11,139 nt of DNA, taken from assembly GCA_964634605.1 (NCBI GenBank), contig CAZWLJ010000063.1, positions 1-11,139 of the forward strand. Reading direction: 5' to 3'. Source of the DNA: UPXZ01 sp964634605 (GTDB lineage Bacteria; Bacteroidota; Bacteroidia; Bacteroidales; Paludibacteraceae). This document shows positions 1-7,289 of this stretch, in pieces. The notes under the pieces are model-generated. The model searched no databases, was not told the origin of the DNA, and worked only from the letters and a program-made list of their open reading frames with translations. A program made the translations under genes and the position numbers. Within the stretch, counting starts at the first letter, position 1, and every line of letters begins with the position of its first letter.

Positions 1-965
1 TAACGGTTGAGAATGACACTTGCACGCTCCATACAGTATTCGGGCATCCGGTCGTTGATCATCATGGAAGACTCTATCATGGATGTGTGAAATCCGAATT
101 CGCGGGCTTTCCACGAGAGGTAATACGGATCGAGCGGAATACAGTGGCCTCCAAGGCCGGGTCCCGGATAAAACGCCTGAAAACCGTAGGGTTTAGTTTT
201 GGCGGCATCAATTACTTCCCAGAGATTGATATTCATTTTATGACAAAGCATTGCCAGTTCATTGACCAGTCCGATGTTGATATTGCGGTAGGTATTTTCC
301 AGTATCTTTTCCATTTCGGCAATGGCCGGACTGGATACCGTATACACATCGCTTTCGAGCACGGCACGATACATGGCAGCTATCACTTCCAGTGCATCAG
401 CGCCAATGGCACCCACCACTTTAGGTGTATTTTTGGTTTTATAAATCAGGTTGCCCGGATCAACCCTTTCAGGTGAAAAACCGAGATAGAAATCTTCACC
501 GCATTTCAGTCCGGAACCTTCTTCGAGAATCGGTTTTACCAGTTCTTCGGTAGTGCCCGGGTATGTAGTGGATTCCAGCACAACCATAGTTCCCCGTTTC
601 ATGTATCGGGCAATGGCTTCGGTGGATGCTTTCACATAGCTGATATCCGGCTGCTGATACATATCAAGCGGCGTTGGAACGCAGATAGCAACAAAATCCA
701 CATCGCGGATAAAGCTGAAATCGTTGGTTGCCGAGAGCATTCCTTTGCTCACGATATCTGCCAGGTCTTCGTCCACCACATCGCCGATGTAATTGTGTCC
801 GTCGTTCACCATTTTTACTTTGGAGTCCTGCACATCGAAGCCGATGGTTTTGAAACCGGCTTTGGCTTTTTCGACAGCAAGTGGCAGGCCTACATAACCA
901 AGACCCACCACTCCCACTACGATTTCACGCTTTTCTATTTTATTCAGTAAAATTTCCTTAATCAT
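1..965 (-). CDS. wbpA: UDP-N-acetyl-D-glucosamine 6-dehydrogenase-type nucleotide-sugar dehydrogenase (partial, C-terminus off the left edge)
   Basis: An open frame of 321 codons runs from the ATG at 965-963 to the window edge with no stop. It is a UDP-sugar dehydrogenase, which oxidises C6 of a UDP-hexose to a carboxylate in two NAD-dependent steps in the cytoplasm, giving UDP-uronic acids for surface polysaccharide. Visible features: an N-terminal Rossmann fold with GLGYVG at residues 21-26; ESTTYPGTTEE at 131-141; EMEKILENTYRN with likely catalytic Lys220 and Asn224; and GGHCIPLDPYY with nucleophile Cys275. The wording of these blocks resembles the WbpA (UDP-GlcNAc 6-dehydrogenase) branch more than UDP-glucose dehydrogenase, though substrate cannot be proven by eye. 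About 100 C-terminal residues (UDP-binding domain) are missing because of the window edge, not decay. It lies downstream of rmlB but behind a terminator, with a candidate promoter of its own. Confidence 0.9.
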   Translation of the reverse strand, partial: MIKEILLNKIEKREIVVGVVGLGYVGLPLAVEKAKAGFKTIGFDVQDSKVKMVNDGHNYIGDVVDEDLADIVSKGMLSATNDFSFIRDVDFVAICVPTPLDMYQQPDISYVKASTEAIARYMKRGTMVVLESTTYPGTTEELVKPILEEGSGLKCGEDFYLGFSPERVDPGNLIYKTKNTPKVVGAIGADALEVIAAMYRAVLESDVYTVSSPAIAEMEKILENTYRNINIGLVNELAMLCHKMNINLWEVIDAAKTKPYGFQAFYPGPGLGGHCIPLDPYYLSWKAREFGFHTSMIESSMMINDRMPEYCMERASVILNR

Positions 966-1018
966 TTTTGTATACGAATTGATGTATTCTGTTGATTTAT
1001 TGGTGATATTTGAATTCG

Positions 1019-1026
1019 CAAAAATA
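1019..1026 (-). promoter_or_regulatory. Candidate -7 box for the wbpA-like gene
   Basis: On the minus strand this reads TATTTTTG, an exact match to the Bacteroidota -7 consensus TAnnTTTG. It would start transcription near 1012 and give a leader of about 45 nt before the ATG at 965. No clear TTTG -33 element is visible about 20 bp upstream. The region is AT-rich, so a chance match is possible. Support comes from its position just after the rmlB terminator, where the next gene needs a promoter. Confidence 0.4.
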
Positions 1027-1099
1027 CTACTTTTTTTTCAGATTGAATTAATATTATTTTTGTAATCATCCGGATTATTTCAAAAAAAATATTTTAAAT

Positions 1100-1124
1100 A
1101 AAAAGCACCTAAAAAAAAGCACCT
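1100..1124. repeat. 11-bp direct repeat, second copy of a terminator arm
   Basis: The 11-mer AAAAAGCACCT occurs at 1100-1110 and again at 1114-1124, with 3 bp between copies. The second copy is the distal arm of the rmlB terminator. The first copy could pair with the same proximal arm (1135-1142), so either copy can close a hairpin. Confidence 0.75.
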
Positions 1125-1142
1125 GCATCTGCAAGTGCTTTT
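1111..1142 (-). terminator. Intrinsic terminator after rmlB
   Basis: Read on the minus strand, AAAAGCAC (1142-1135) pairs perfectly with GTGCTTTT (1122-1115). The stem continues inward through a T-G wobble and TGC/GCA to a 4-nt loop, about 12 bp in all. Eight consecutive T residues (1118-1111), four of them in the stem, close the structure. It begins 24 bp past the rmlB stop, so it should end the rmlACDB transcript before the wbpA-like gene. Confidence 0.8.
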
Positions 1143-1165
1143 ATAAGGTTTTACCGATTCAGGTG

Positions 1166-2230
1166 TCATTTTTTCCCGTACATATTTTCGTAATACTTTT
1201 CGTACTCACCGGTGGTCACATTGTCCATCCACTGCTGATTTTCCAGGTACCATTTCACAGTTTTTTCAATCCCTTCTTCAAACTGGAGCGAGGGTTCCCA
1301 GCCCAGTTCATTTTTCAGTTTGGTGGAATCGATTGCATAGCGCAGGTCATGTCCTGCCCTGTCGGTCACGTACGTGATTAAGTTCAGTGAATGACCTTCG
1401 GGATTACCGAGCAGGCGGTCCACTGTTTTGATCATTACACGGATTAAGTCAATGTTTGTCCATTCGTTGAAACCACCGATATTGTAGGTGTCGCCTGAAT
1501 TTCCCCGGTGAAAAATCACATCGATAGCGCGGGCATGATCCACAACATAGAGCCAGTCACGCACATTTTCCCCTTTTCCATAAACGGGAAGCGGTTTGCT
1601 ATGACGGATATTATTGATAAACAGCGGAATAAGTTTTTCGGGGAACTGATATGGTCCATAATTATTAGAGCAGTTGGAAATAATCACATCCATCCCGTAG
1701 GTATCGTGAAATGCCCTTACAAAATGATCGGATGATGCTTTACTTGCCGAATAGGGCGAATGCGGATCATAGGAAGTGGTTTCGGTAAACATACTGCCGT
1801 CAAACTCCAGCGCCCCGTACACTTCGTCGGTGGAAATGTGATAAAAACGATGCACCGGATAATTATCTTTCCAGGACTCTTTGGCTGCCTGCAAGAGGCT
1901 CAGTGTTCCCATCACGTTGGTCTGAGCAAATGTGAAGGGGTCTTTGATGCTCCTGTCCACATGACTTTCGGCAGCCAGGTGAATGACATCGGTAACTTCG
2001 TATTTTTTAAAGACTTCGAGCATCAATGGAAAATCGCAAATATCTGCTTTCACAAACGCGTAATTCGGGGCGTTTTCCACATCGGTGAGGTTTGCCAGAT
2101 TTCCGGCATAGGTGAGTTTATCGAGGTTAACAATCCGGTAGTCAGGGTATTTGTTAACAAAAAGCCTTACCACATGATTGCCGATAAAACCGGCTCCCCC
2201 GGTAATCAGAATGCTTTTCTTAAAATTCAT
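1166..2230 (-). CDS. rmlB: dTDP-glucose 4,6-dehydratase
   Basis: This is the second step of dTDP-L-rhamnose synthesis, converting dTDP-glucose to dTDP-4-keto-6-deoxyglucose with a tightly bound NAD in the cytoplasm. At 354 aa it has the usual length of the family, an extended short-chain dehydrogenase. Seen in the sequence: the nucleotide-binding GGAGFIG at residues 11-17; AAESHVDRS at 86-94; HISTDEVYG at 131-139 supplying Thr134, Asp135 and Glu136 (the TDE triad specific to these dehydratases); and YSASK with Tyr160 and Lys164. The ATG at 2230 is 17 bp after the rmlD stop, so it is the last gene of the rmlA-C-D-B operon. A strong terminator follows. A homologous NDP-sugar dehydratase of other specificity is unlikely given the complete rml set. 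Confidence 0.97.
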   Translation of the reverse strand: MNFKKSILITGGAGFIGNHVVRLFVNKYPDYRIVNLDKLTYAGNLANLTDVENAPNYAFVKADICDFPLMLEVFKKYEVTDVIHLAAESHVDRSIKDPFTFAQTNVMGTLSLLQAAKESWKDNYPVHRFYHISTDEVYGALEFDGSMFTETTSYDPHSPYSASKASSDHFVRAFHDTYGMDVIISNCSNNYGPYQFPEKLIPLFINNIRHSKPLPVYGKGENVRDWLYVVDHARAIDVIFHRGNSGDTYNIGGFNEWTNIDLIRVMIKTVDRLLGNPEGHSLNLITYVTDRAGHDLRYAIDSTKLKNELGWEPSLQFEEGIEKTVKWYLENQQWMDNVTTGEYEKYYENMYGKK

Positions 2231-2247
2231 ATTTTTTGACGGTTTAC

Positions 2248-3120
2248 TTATTTATTCACTTCTTGTTTCAACAAATCCACGCACACTTTCAGCGATTCTT
2301 TCCAGTAAGGAATTTTCAGTCCGAAGGTTTGCTTTATTTTTGTTTTGTCCAGCACAGAGAAATTGGGTCGTTTGACTTTGGCCGGGAATTCATCGGAGTG
2401 ACAGGGCTGAATATCGCACGAGTTGCCGAACTGATTTCTGATTTCTATGGCAAAATCGTACCACGAACATACTCCCTCGTTGGAGAAATGATAAATGCCG
2501 GTATTTTCGCTGTATTTTCCGGTTTCGATGATTTCCGTGATTGCTTTAGCCAGATCAGCCGCATAAGTGGGTGTTCCTGTCTGGTCAAAAACCACATTCA
2601 GGTTATCCTTTTCGAAAGTCAGTCTGCGCATGGTTTTCACAAAATTGTTGCCAAAAGAAGAATACAACCACGATGTACGGATAATCAGGTGCTTGCACCC
2701 CGAGTCAGTCACTGCGTTTTCACCGGCTAATTTCGTATGTCCGTACACACCCAGCGCCGATGTGGAGTCTGTTTCGGTGTAAGGCGTATTTTTTGAGCCG
2801 TCGAAAACATAATCGGTGGATATATGAATCAGTGTCATATCCAGTTTCGCGCTCACTTCCGCCAGATTTTTCACTGCCAGATGGTTAATCCTGCCGGCTG
2901 TTTCCGCATCATCTTCCGCTCTGTCCACGTTGGTGTATGCCGCACAGTTGACTATTAATCCGATGTTATTTTCAACCGCGTAATTTTCAACTGCTAACCT
3001 GTCGGTTATGTCAAGTTCGTCCACATCGGTGAAGTGGAAATGCCTGCCGGAAACCGCAGAAAGTTTTTTTATCTCACTTCCGAGCTGACCGTTGGAGCCT
3101 GTTATCAGAATTTTACTCAT
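2248..3120 (-). CDS. rmlD: dTDP-4-dehydrorhamnose reductase
   Basis: It carries out the last step of the pathway, NAD(P)H reduction of dTDP-4-keto-L-rhamnose to dTDP-L-rhamnose. From the ATG at 3120 the protein has 290 aa, close to the family norm. Motifs: GSNGQLG at 8-14 (dinucleotide binding), STDYVFDG at 101-108, YGHTK with catalytic Tyr126 and Lys130, RTSWLY at about 148-153, PTYAADLA, and RPNFSVLD near 251-258. A longer frame opens at TTG 3141, but the seven extra residues precede the normal beginning MSKILITG and are rejected. The chosen ATG overlaps the end of rmlC by 8 bp (ATGAGTAA), which suggests translational coupling. rmlB starts 17 bp downstream. Confidence 0.95.
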   Translation of the reverse strand: MSKILITGSNGQLGSEIKKLSAVSGRHFHFTDVDELDITDRLAVENYAVENNIGLIVNCAAYTNVDRAEDDAETAGRINHLAVKNLAEVSAKLDMTLIHISTDYVFDGSKNTPYTETDSTSALGVYGHTKLAGENAVTDSGCKHLIIRTSWLYSSFGNNFVKTMRRLTFEKDNLNVVFDQTGTPTYAADLAKAITEIIETGKYSENTGIYHFSNEGVCSWYDFAIEIRNQFGNSCDIQPCHSDEFPAKVKRPNFSVLDKTKIKQTFGLKIPYWKESLKVCVDLLKQEVNK

Positions 3121-3685
3121 ATAAATTTTGCTGGTAATCAAATAAATAATCCGCGTCGTTTAGCCCGCAACGGTTACGGTCTTTTTCAGAAAGAATAATC
3201 CGGTCGGCAGGTATCTGCCAGTCAATAGCCAGTTCGGGTGCATCCCAGGCAATGCCTCCTTCGCTTTCGGGCATGTAATAATTGTCACATTTGTACTGAA
3301 AAATCACTTCGTCGCTCAACACTGCAAATCCGTGGGCAAAACCACGGGGAATAAACATTTGCCTCTTGTTTTCGTCACTCAGTACTGCTGTCACATATTT
3401 GCCAAAAGTGGGCGATCCTTTCCGGATATCTACCGCCACATCGAGCACACTTCCCTGTACTACGCGAACTAACTTGGATTGAGCATAAGGGGCTTTCTGA
3501 AAGTGAAGTCCGCGCAACACTCCGAATCCGGATTTTGACTCGTTATCCTGCACAAAAAGTGTCCTGCAAACTTTTTCATTAAATTCCTGTTGCGAAAAGG
3601 ATTCAAAAAAATAGCCCCGGTGGTCGCCAAACACTGCGGGTTCAATGATTTTTATTTCAGGTATTTCTGTATCGATAATATTCAT
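3113..3685 (-). CDS. rmlC: dTDP-4-dehydrorhamnose 3,5-epimerase
   Basis: It epimerises C3 and C5 of dTDP-4-keto-6-deoxyglucose, the third step of dTDP-L-rhamnose synthesis. The protein is a cofactor-free cupin that normally acts as a dimer. From the ATG at 3685 it has 190 aa, the normal size. Seen: FGDHRGYFFESF at 19-30, GVLRGLHFQ with catalytic His61, LDVAVDIRKGSPTFG at 81-95, FIPRGFAHGF with His118, and the FQYKCDNYY block with Tyr131. The frame stays open to a GTG at 3742, which would add 19 residues. I prefer the ATG because MNIIDTEIPEIKIIEP is where homologues usually begin and the added residues look like non-coding sequence. It lies 63 bp after the rmlA stop and overlaps rmlD by 8 bp. 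Confidence 0.95.
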   Translation of the reverse strand: MNIIDTEIPEIKIIEPAVFGDHRGYFFESFSQQEFNEKVCRTLFVQDNESKSGFGVLRGLHFQKAPYAQSKLVRVVQGSVLDVAVDIRKGSPTFGKYVTAVLSDENKRQMFIPRGFAHGFAVLSDEVIFQYKCDNYYMPESEGGIAWDAPELAIDWQIPADRIILSEKDRNRCGLNDADYLFDYQQNLYE

Positions 3686-3748
3686 TTCATTCAATAGATT
3701 TTTTGTACGGAACAGGATGAAAACCAGTCCGGAATCAGTCACTTTGTA

Positions 3749-4621
3749 CTACTTCAGCAGTCCCATCAGGTACTGCCCGTATTCATTCTTAATCATCCTG
3801 AGCGCCAGTTGTTCCAGTCTCTCGCCCGTAATCCAGCCGTTTCGCCATGCTATTTCTTCCAGGCATGAAATTTTTAATCCCTGACGTTTTTCAAGCACCT
3901 CGATAAAAGTGGAAGCTTCGGCCAGTGAATCGAATGTGCCGGTATCGAGCCACGCGAAACCGCGTCCGAAAAGCTGCACTTTCAGTTGTTCGTCGTTCAG
4001 AAACTCCTGGTTTACGGTGGTTATTTCCAGTTCGCCGCGCGCCGACGGCCGGATTTTTTTAGCTACTTCCACCACTTTATTCGGATAAAAATACAGTCCC
4101 ACCACGGCGTAGTTCGATTTGGGTTCCCGTGGTTTTTCTTCAATACTGATAACCTTTCCCTGGTTGTCGAATTCGGCGACTCCGTAACGCTCCGGGTCGT
4201 TTACCCAGTAGCCGAAAACGGTGGCAAGGTTATTTTCCTCAGCATCTTTCACCGCATTTCGCAGCATCGTGGGAAATCCGTGCCCGTAGAAAATGTTATC
4301 GCCGAGCACCAGGCAGGCAGAATCGTCGCCAATGAATTTTTCGCCGATGATGAATGCCTGCGCCAGTCCATCGGGACTTGGCTGTTCGGCATAGGTGAAA
4401 TTTACTCCGTAATCGCTCCCGTCGCCAAGCAAACGACGGAATCCGGGTAAATCACCCGGAGTGGAAATGATGAGGATATCTCTTATTCCGGCAAGCATGA
4501 GCGCCGAAATGGGATAATATACCATGGGCTTGTCAAAAATAGGGATAAGCTGCTTGGAAATCCCTTTTGTAATAGGATACAAACGTGTACCGGAACCTCC
4601 GGCAAGTATTATTCCTTTCAT
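3749..4621 (-). CDS. rmlA: Glucose-1-phosphate thymidylyltransferase
   Basis: First and normally feedback-controlled step of the pathway: dTTP plus glucose-1-phosphate gives dTDP-glucose and pyrophosphate. At 290 aa it matches the family length. Seen: the nucleotidyltransferase signature GGSGTRL at 8-14 followed by TKGISKQLIPIFDKPMVYYP; LGDNIFYG with metal-binding Asp108; EEKP at 161-164; GELEITTVN at 196-204; and WLDTGT with Asp226, the second metal ligand position. The ATG at 4621 has no competing start. It is the first rml gene. Only 56 bp, with no visible hairpin, separates it from the upstream outer-membrane protein gene on the same strand, so read-through from that gene's promoter is possible. 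Confidence 0.97.
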   Translation of the reverse strand: MKGIILAGGSGTRLYPITKGISKQLIPIFDKPMVYYPISALMLAGIRDILIISTPGDLPGFRRLLGDGSDYGVNFTYAEQPSPDGLAQAFIIGEKFIGDDSACLVLGDNIFYGHGFPTMLRNAVKDAEENNLATVFGYWVNDPERYGVAEFDNQGKVISIEEKPREPKSNYAVVGLYFYPNKVVEVAKKIRPSARGELEITTVNQEFLNDEQLKVQLFGRGFAWLDTGTFDSLAEASTFIEVLEKRQGLKISCLEEIAWRNGWITGERLEQLALRMIKNEYGQYLMGLLK

Positions 4622-4677
4622 GCGATTAGGTTTTATTTATTTTTTCACTAAATATTCTGCCTTTATACGAGCCCTGA

Positions 4678-5313
4678 TTACAGATAGTAGGCTACACCTA
4701 CCGATAGTGCAGGCATCAGGTCCAATTTGCTTCCTGCTTCGAAACCATTGTATCTGTCACTCACAATATTCAAATCAAATACCGCTTTCAAATCCATGAA
4801 TTCATTCACCATAAAATTGGCCTGAACTCCTAACCGGCCTGCCAGGCTCATTAAACCTGCACCATTGGCAGTTATTTTGTTTCTGTAATGAATGCCTGTA
4901 CCTGCAAATGCCAGAAAATCAAATGACCGGACCAGATTTTGTCCGTCCAGGTAATTGCTGATGTTCATCACCACATCGCCGGTAATGTACTTTGAACCAA
5001 ATGAGACTACTTCTTTGTCTGACAGGGTGGCTTCGGGCCAGTGATTCTGGGTAAATCCTGCAAATCCTCTGATTCCCCAAACAGGAGTATAGTTGTAACC
5101 CACTTCTGCCCTCAGCATCGAACCTGAATTCCGAGCTAAAGAATTCCTGCTTTCGTAATTATACAAAACGTTGCTGTTTTCACCTCCCAGCCAACTGGTT
5201 CCGGTATTAAATCCCACATACCATCCGGGGTAAAAATCATCATTTCCAACAGATTGAGCTGATATCGGAAGTGTAGAGAACAAAACAATGACTGCAATTA
5301 CAAATTTTCTCAT
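4678..5313 (-). CDS. Secreted outer-membrane beta-barrel protein, OmpA-barrel-like, unknown role
   Basis: A 211-aa protein with a clear Sec signal peptide: basic MRK, hydrophobic core to about residue 15, and likely cleavage after A19 in ISA-Q. The mature part is rich in alternating polar/hydrophobic, Gly- and aromatic-rich stretches (GWYVGFNTGTSW, MLRAEVGYNY, GIRGFAGFTQ, LMSLAGRLGVQANF, LMPALSVGVAYYL). That pattern fits a small barrel of about eight strands, like the N-terminal domain of OmpA or the OMP_b-brl family. No C-terminal OmpA peptidoglycan domain is present, before or after the stop. The last residues YYL resemble a final barrel strand but lack the classical terminal Phe. Its function is not recognisable. 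It lies 56 bp upstream of rmlA on the same strand and is divergent from mlaE. Location in the outer membrane is inference. Confidence 0.8.
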   Translation of the reverse strand: MRKFVIAVIVLFSTLPISAQSVGNDDFYPGWYVGFNTGTSWLGGENSNVLYNYESRNSLARNSGSMLRAEVGYNYTPVWGIRGFAGFTQNHWPEATLSDKEVVSFGSKYITGDVVMNISNYLDGQNLVRSFDFLAFAGTGIHYRNKITANGAGLMSLAGRLGVQANFMVNEFMDLKAVFDLNIVSDRYNGFEAGSKLDLMPALSVGVAYYL

Positions 5314-5481
5314 TCGATCTGATTTACATGATATTTTTCGATTGTTTTTTTGATTTTTCTTAGCATCAGGGATTACCGTACTGGTATCAGTTCAGGAAAT
5401 CCTTTCTGAAAAATGCTGTATTCTTCTTTTCTGTAAAATTGAATAAAAAAGAATATAATGATTCGTTTTTTTATTGATTCA

Positions 5482-5489
5482 CAAAAGTA
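5482..5489 (-). promoter_or_regulatory. Candidate -7 box for the barrel-protein gene (and perhaps rmlACDB)
   Basis: On the minus strand this reads TACTTTTG, an exact match to TAnnTTTG. The expected start near 5475 gives a leader of about 160 nt before the ATG at 5313. No exact TTTG -33 element is seen; TTTTCA lies roughly in that place. The match could be chance in AT-rich sequence. Confidence 0.35.
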
Positions 5490-5613
5490 CACAATTTTCT
5501 TTTACTCTGAAAAATTGATGTGAAATTATCGTGAAACACCTGCATTGTAAGCAGAAATTGACAATTGAATAGTTTTAATAACAAAAAAAACAAAATAATG
5601 ACAAAAAATCGAT

Positions 5614-5621
5614 TATCTTTA
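5614..5621 (+). promoter_or_regulatory. Weak candidate -7 box for the mla operon
   Basis: TATCTTTA matches TAnnTTTG at seven of eight positions, with A for the final G. Transcription would begin near 5628, about 75 nt before the mlaE ATG, so the leader would include the CCGGAA/TTCCGG hairpin. No TTTG is visible at -33. Confidence 0.25.
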
Positions 5622-5702
5622 CCTTCTGAAAACAAATAAATCTACCATTCTGTTACTGATTTTATAGCCGGAAAATGACCTTCCGGATTCATTTAATTAT
5701 TT

Positions 5703-6536
5703 ATGGGAAAAATGGAAATTCCTGAAATCAGGTCGAATAAGAATACAAAGAGAAAACGACAAGCAGATAATTCAAAGAAATTCTACAATGTGGTTTTCAT
5801 TGACCTTGGTGAACTGGCTATTTTCACCGGAAAGGTAATCCGTCAGTTTGTTTCACCTCCATTCGAAAACAGGGAATTAATTAAACAGGCTTACGCTATC
5901 GGTAATAAATCGCTGGCGCTGGTAGCTGTTACCGGGCTGATAATGGGACTTGTGCTCACCATGCAAACTCAGCCTACGCTGGTTCAGTTTGGTGTTCAGT
6001 CGCTGATACCCGGCATGGTCGCTGTCTCTATGTTTCGTGAGGTGGGACCCGTTGTCACCGGACTGATTTGTGCCGGAAAAATAAGCTCGGGTATTGCCGC
6101 CGAAATCGGTGCCATGAAAGTTACGGAACAAATTGATGCAATGGAGGTTTCGGGAACCAAACCTCTGGGTTTTGTAGTGGCTACCCGGATTCTTGCTTCG
6201 ACCGTGATGTTACCTTTGCTTGTTTTTTTCTCAGACGCATTCAGTCTGTTCGGTTCGTTTCTGGGAATTAATCTGTTCGAGTCGATGAGTTTCCAGCTTT
6301 ACATGAAAAATGCCTTTGATATGATTGGATTCATCGATGTAATCCCTGCGACTATCAAATCGGTGTTTTTTGGATTCTTTATCGGACTCATTGGTGCGTA
6401 CAAGGGTTACCAGTCGGGAATGGGAACCGAATCGGTGGGACTTGCGGCTAACTCGGCAGTGGTAAACTCCTCATTGTCCATTTTCATTATCGACCTTGTA
6501 GCCGTATTGATAACTAACCTGTTTACCGGCAAATGA
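5703..6536 (+). CDS. mlaE: MlaE-type ABC lipid transporter permease
   Basis: Inner-membrane permease subunit of an MCE (Mla-type) lipid transport system; it forms a dimer that couples the MlaF ATPase to the periplasmic MCE protein. The protein has 277 aa. After a charged N-terminal stretch (to about residue 27) comes an amphipathic region and then the hydrophobic MlaE domain (about 60-275), with membrane segments near 70-88, 98-122, 155-190 and 215-235 and a last one at 257-274. The family hallmark is clear: FREVGPVVTG at 111-120 and AGKISSGIAAEIGAMKVTEQIDAMEV at 124-149, equivalent to the E. coli AGRVGSAIAAELGTM region. The start is the ATG at 5703; an in-frame ATG at 5712 is also possible. 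Its stop is 1 bp before the mlaF ATG, so the two are surely cotranscribed. Confidence 0.93.
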   Translation: MGKMEIPEIRSNKNTKRKRQADNSKKFYNVVFIDLGELAIFTGKVIRQFVSPPFENRELIKQAYAIGNKSLALVAVTGLIMGLVLTMQTQPTLVQFGVQSLIPGMVAVSMFREVGPVVTGLICAGKISSGIAAEIGAMKVTEQIDAMEVSGTKPLGFVVATRILASTVMLPLLVFFSDAFSLFGSFLGINLFESMSFQLYMKNAFDMIGFIDVIPATIKSVFFGFFIGLIGAYKGYQSGMGTESVGLAANSAVVNSSLSIFIIDLVAVLITNLFTGK

Positions 6537-6537
6537 C

Positions 6538-7257
6538 ATGATTGATGTAAAAAACCTGTATAAATCTTTTGGCGGGAAGGTGGTGTTAAATGGTGTCAGT
6601 TTCCATCTTTCGAAAGGCGAAAACCTGGGAATTATCGGAAAATCGGGCTCCGGAAAATCGGTACTGACCAAATGCGTAGTCAGGCTTATCGAACCCGACT
6701 CAGGCGAAATAAGGGTACTTGGAAAAAATATCCTGACATTACCGACCGGTGAACTGAACGACATCAGAAAAGAAATCGGATATCTGTTTCAGGGTGGCGC
6801 TCTGTACGATTCCATGAGTGTGCGTGAAAACCTGGAATTCCCTATACGCCGGACTCAGATGGCAAGAGACAGGCAGGAGGTAAACGAAAGAGTGGAACAG
6901 GCTCTGAGAAGCGTGAGCCTGCTGGATTCAATAAACAAAATGCCAGCCGAACTCTCCGGAGGAATGAGGAAGCGAATCAGCCTGGCAAGGGCATTGATTT
7001 TGCGGCCCAAAGTGATACTCTACGACGAACCGACGACCGGACTGGATTCGGTCACCTCGGGTGAGATAAGTGAACTAATTCTGAAAGTGCAGGAAGAATA
7101 CAATGCATCGTCCATTATCGTGACACACGACATGAAATGTGCGAAAATTACAACCGATAAAATAAAAATACTTGGAAACGGGACTTTTCTGACCGAAGGT
7201 ACTTACGATGAATTAAGCAGGAGCAATGACAGGGAAATCAGGGCTTTCTTTTTATAA
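6538..7257 (+). CDS. mlaF: MlaF-type ABC transporter ATP-binding protein
   Basis: Cytoplasmic ATPase that drives the MlaE permease in MCE-type phospholipid transport. The 239 aa are a complete ABC domain: Walker A GKSGSGKS at 34-41; Q-loop YLFQGGALYDSMSVRENL with Gln85, where FQ-GAL-DS-(L/M)-V-ENV is typical of MlaF proteins; signature LSGGM at 139-143; Walker B VILYDEPTTGLD with Asp163 and Glu164; and H-loop His197 in IVTHDMK. All catalytic residues are present, so it should be active. It begins 1 bp after mlaE and ends 32 bp before mlaD. No mlaB-like STAS partner gene is present in the window. Confidence 0.94.
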   Translation: MIDVKNLYKSFGGKVVLNGVSFHLSKGENLGIIGKSGSGKSVLTKCVVRLIEPDSGEIRVLGKNILTLPTGELNDIRKEIGYLFQGGALYDSMSVRENLEFPIRRTQMARDRQEVNERVEQALRSVSLLDSINKMPAELSGGMRKRISLARALILRPKVILYDEPTTGLDSVTSGEISELILKVQEEYNASSIIVTHDMKCAKITTDKIKILGNGTFLTEGTYDELSRSNDREIRAFFL

Positions 7258-7289
7258 CAATACTTTTAAACAGATAACAAAACCGTGTT

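Larger units (their letters stand above)
5314..5702. other. Divergent AT-rich spacer between the barrel-protein gene and mlaE
   Basis: This 389-bp spacer holds no convincing gene. It is very AT-rich, with A/T runs near 5341-5358, 5445-5472 and 5581-5607. It must carry promoters for both flanking transcripts. Candidates are an exact minus-strand -7 box at 5482-5489 and a one-mismatch plus-strand box at 5614-5621. A short inverted repeat, CCGGAA (5668-5673) and TTCCGG (5681-5686) with a 7-nt loop, ends 16 bp before the mlaE ATG and would lie in its leader. I see no tRNA and no recognisable small RNA or riboswitch. Confidence 0.6.

Noticed and set aside
1760..2239. Plus-strand open frame opposite rmlB, and similar ones opposite rmlD, rmlA and the wbpA-like gene
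   Set aside because: All are antisense shadows of well-supported genes, without domain-like sequence or their own spacing and start signals.
4622..5313. Possible truncated OmpA with a lost C-terminal peptidoglycan-binding domain
   Set aside because: No remnant of an OmpA C-terminal domain is visible in any frame after the stop, and the protein ends in a plausible last barrel strand. A complete small barrel protein is simpler.
5558..5563. TTGACA, resembling a sigma-70 -35 box upstream of mlaE
   Set aside because: No -10-like hexamer lies 16-18 bp downstream; the nearest, TAATAA at 5576-5581, is only 12 bp away. Bacteroidota primary sigma factors use the TTTG/TAnnTTTG pattern.
5668..5686. CCGGAA/TTCCGG inverted repeat before mlaE as a terminator or riboswitch
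   Set aside because: A 6-bp stem with a 7-nt loop and no T run is too weak for a terminator, and no conserved riboswitch core is visible. It may still affect translation start.
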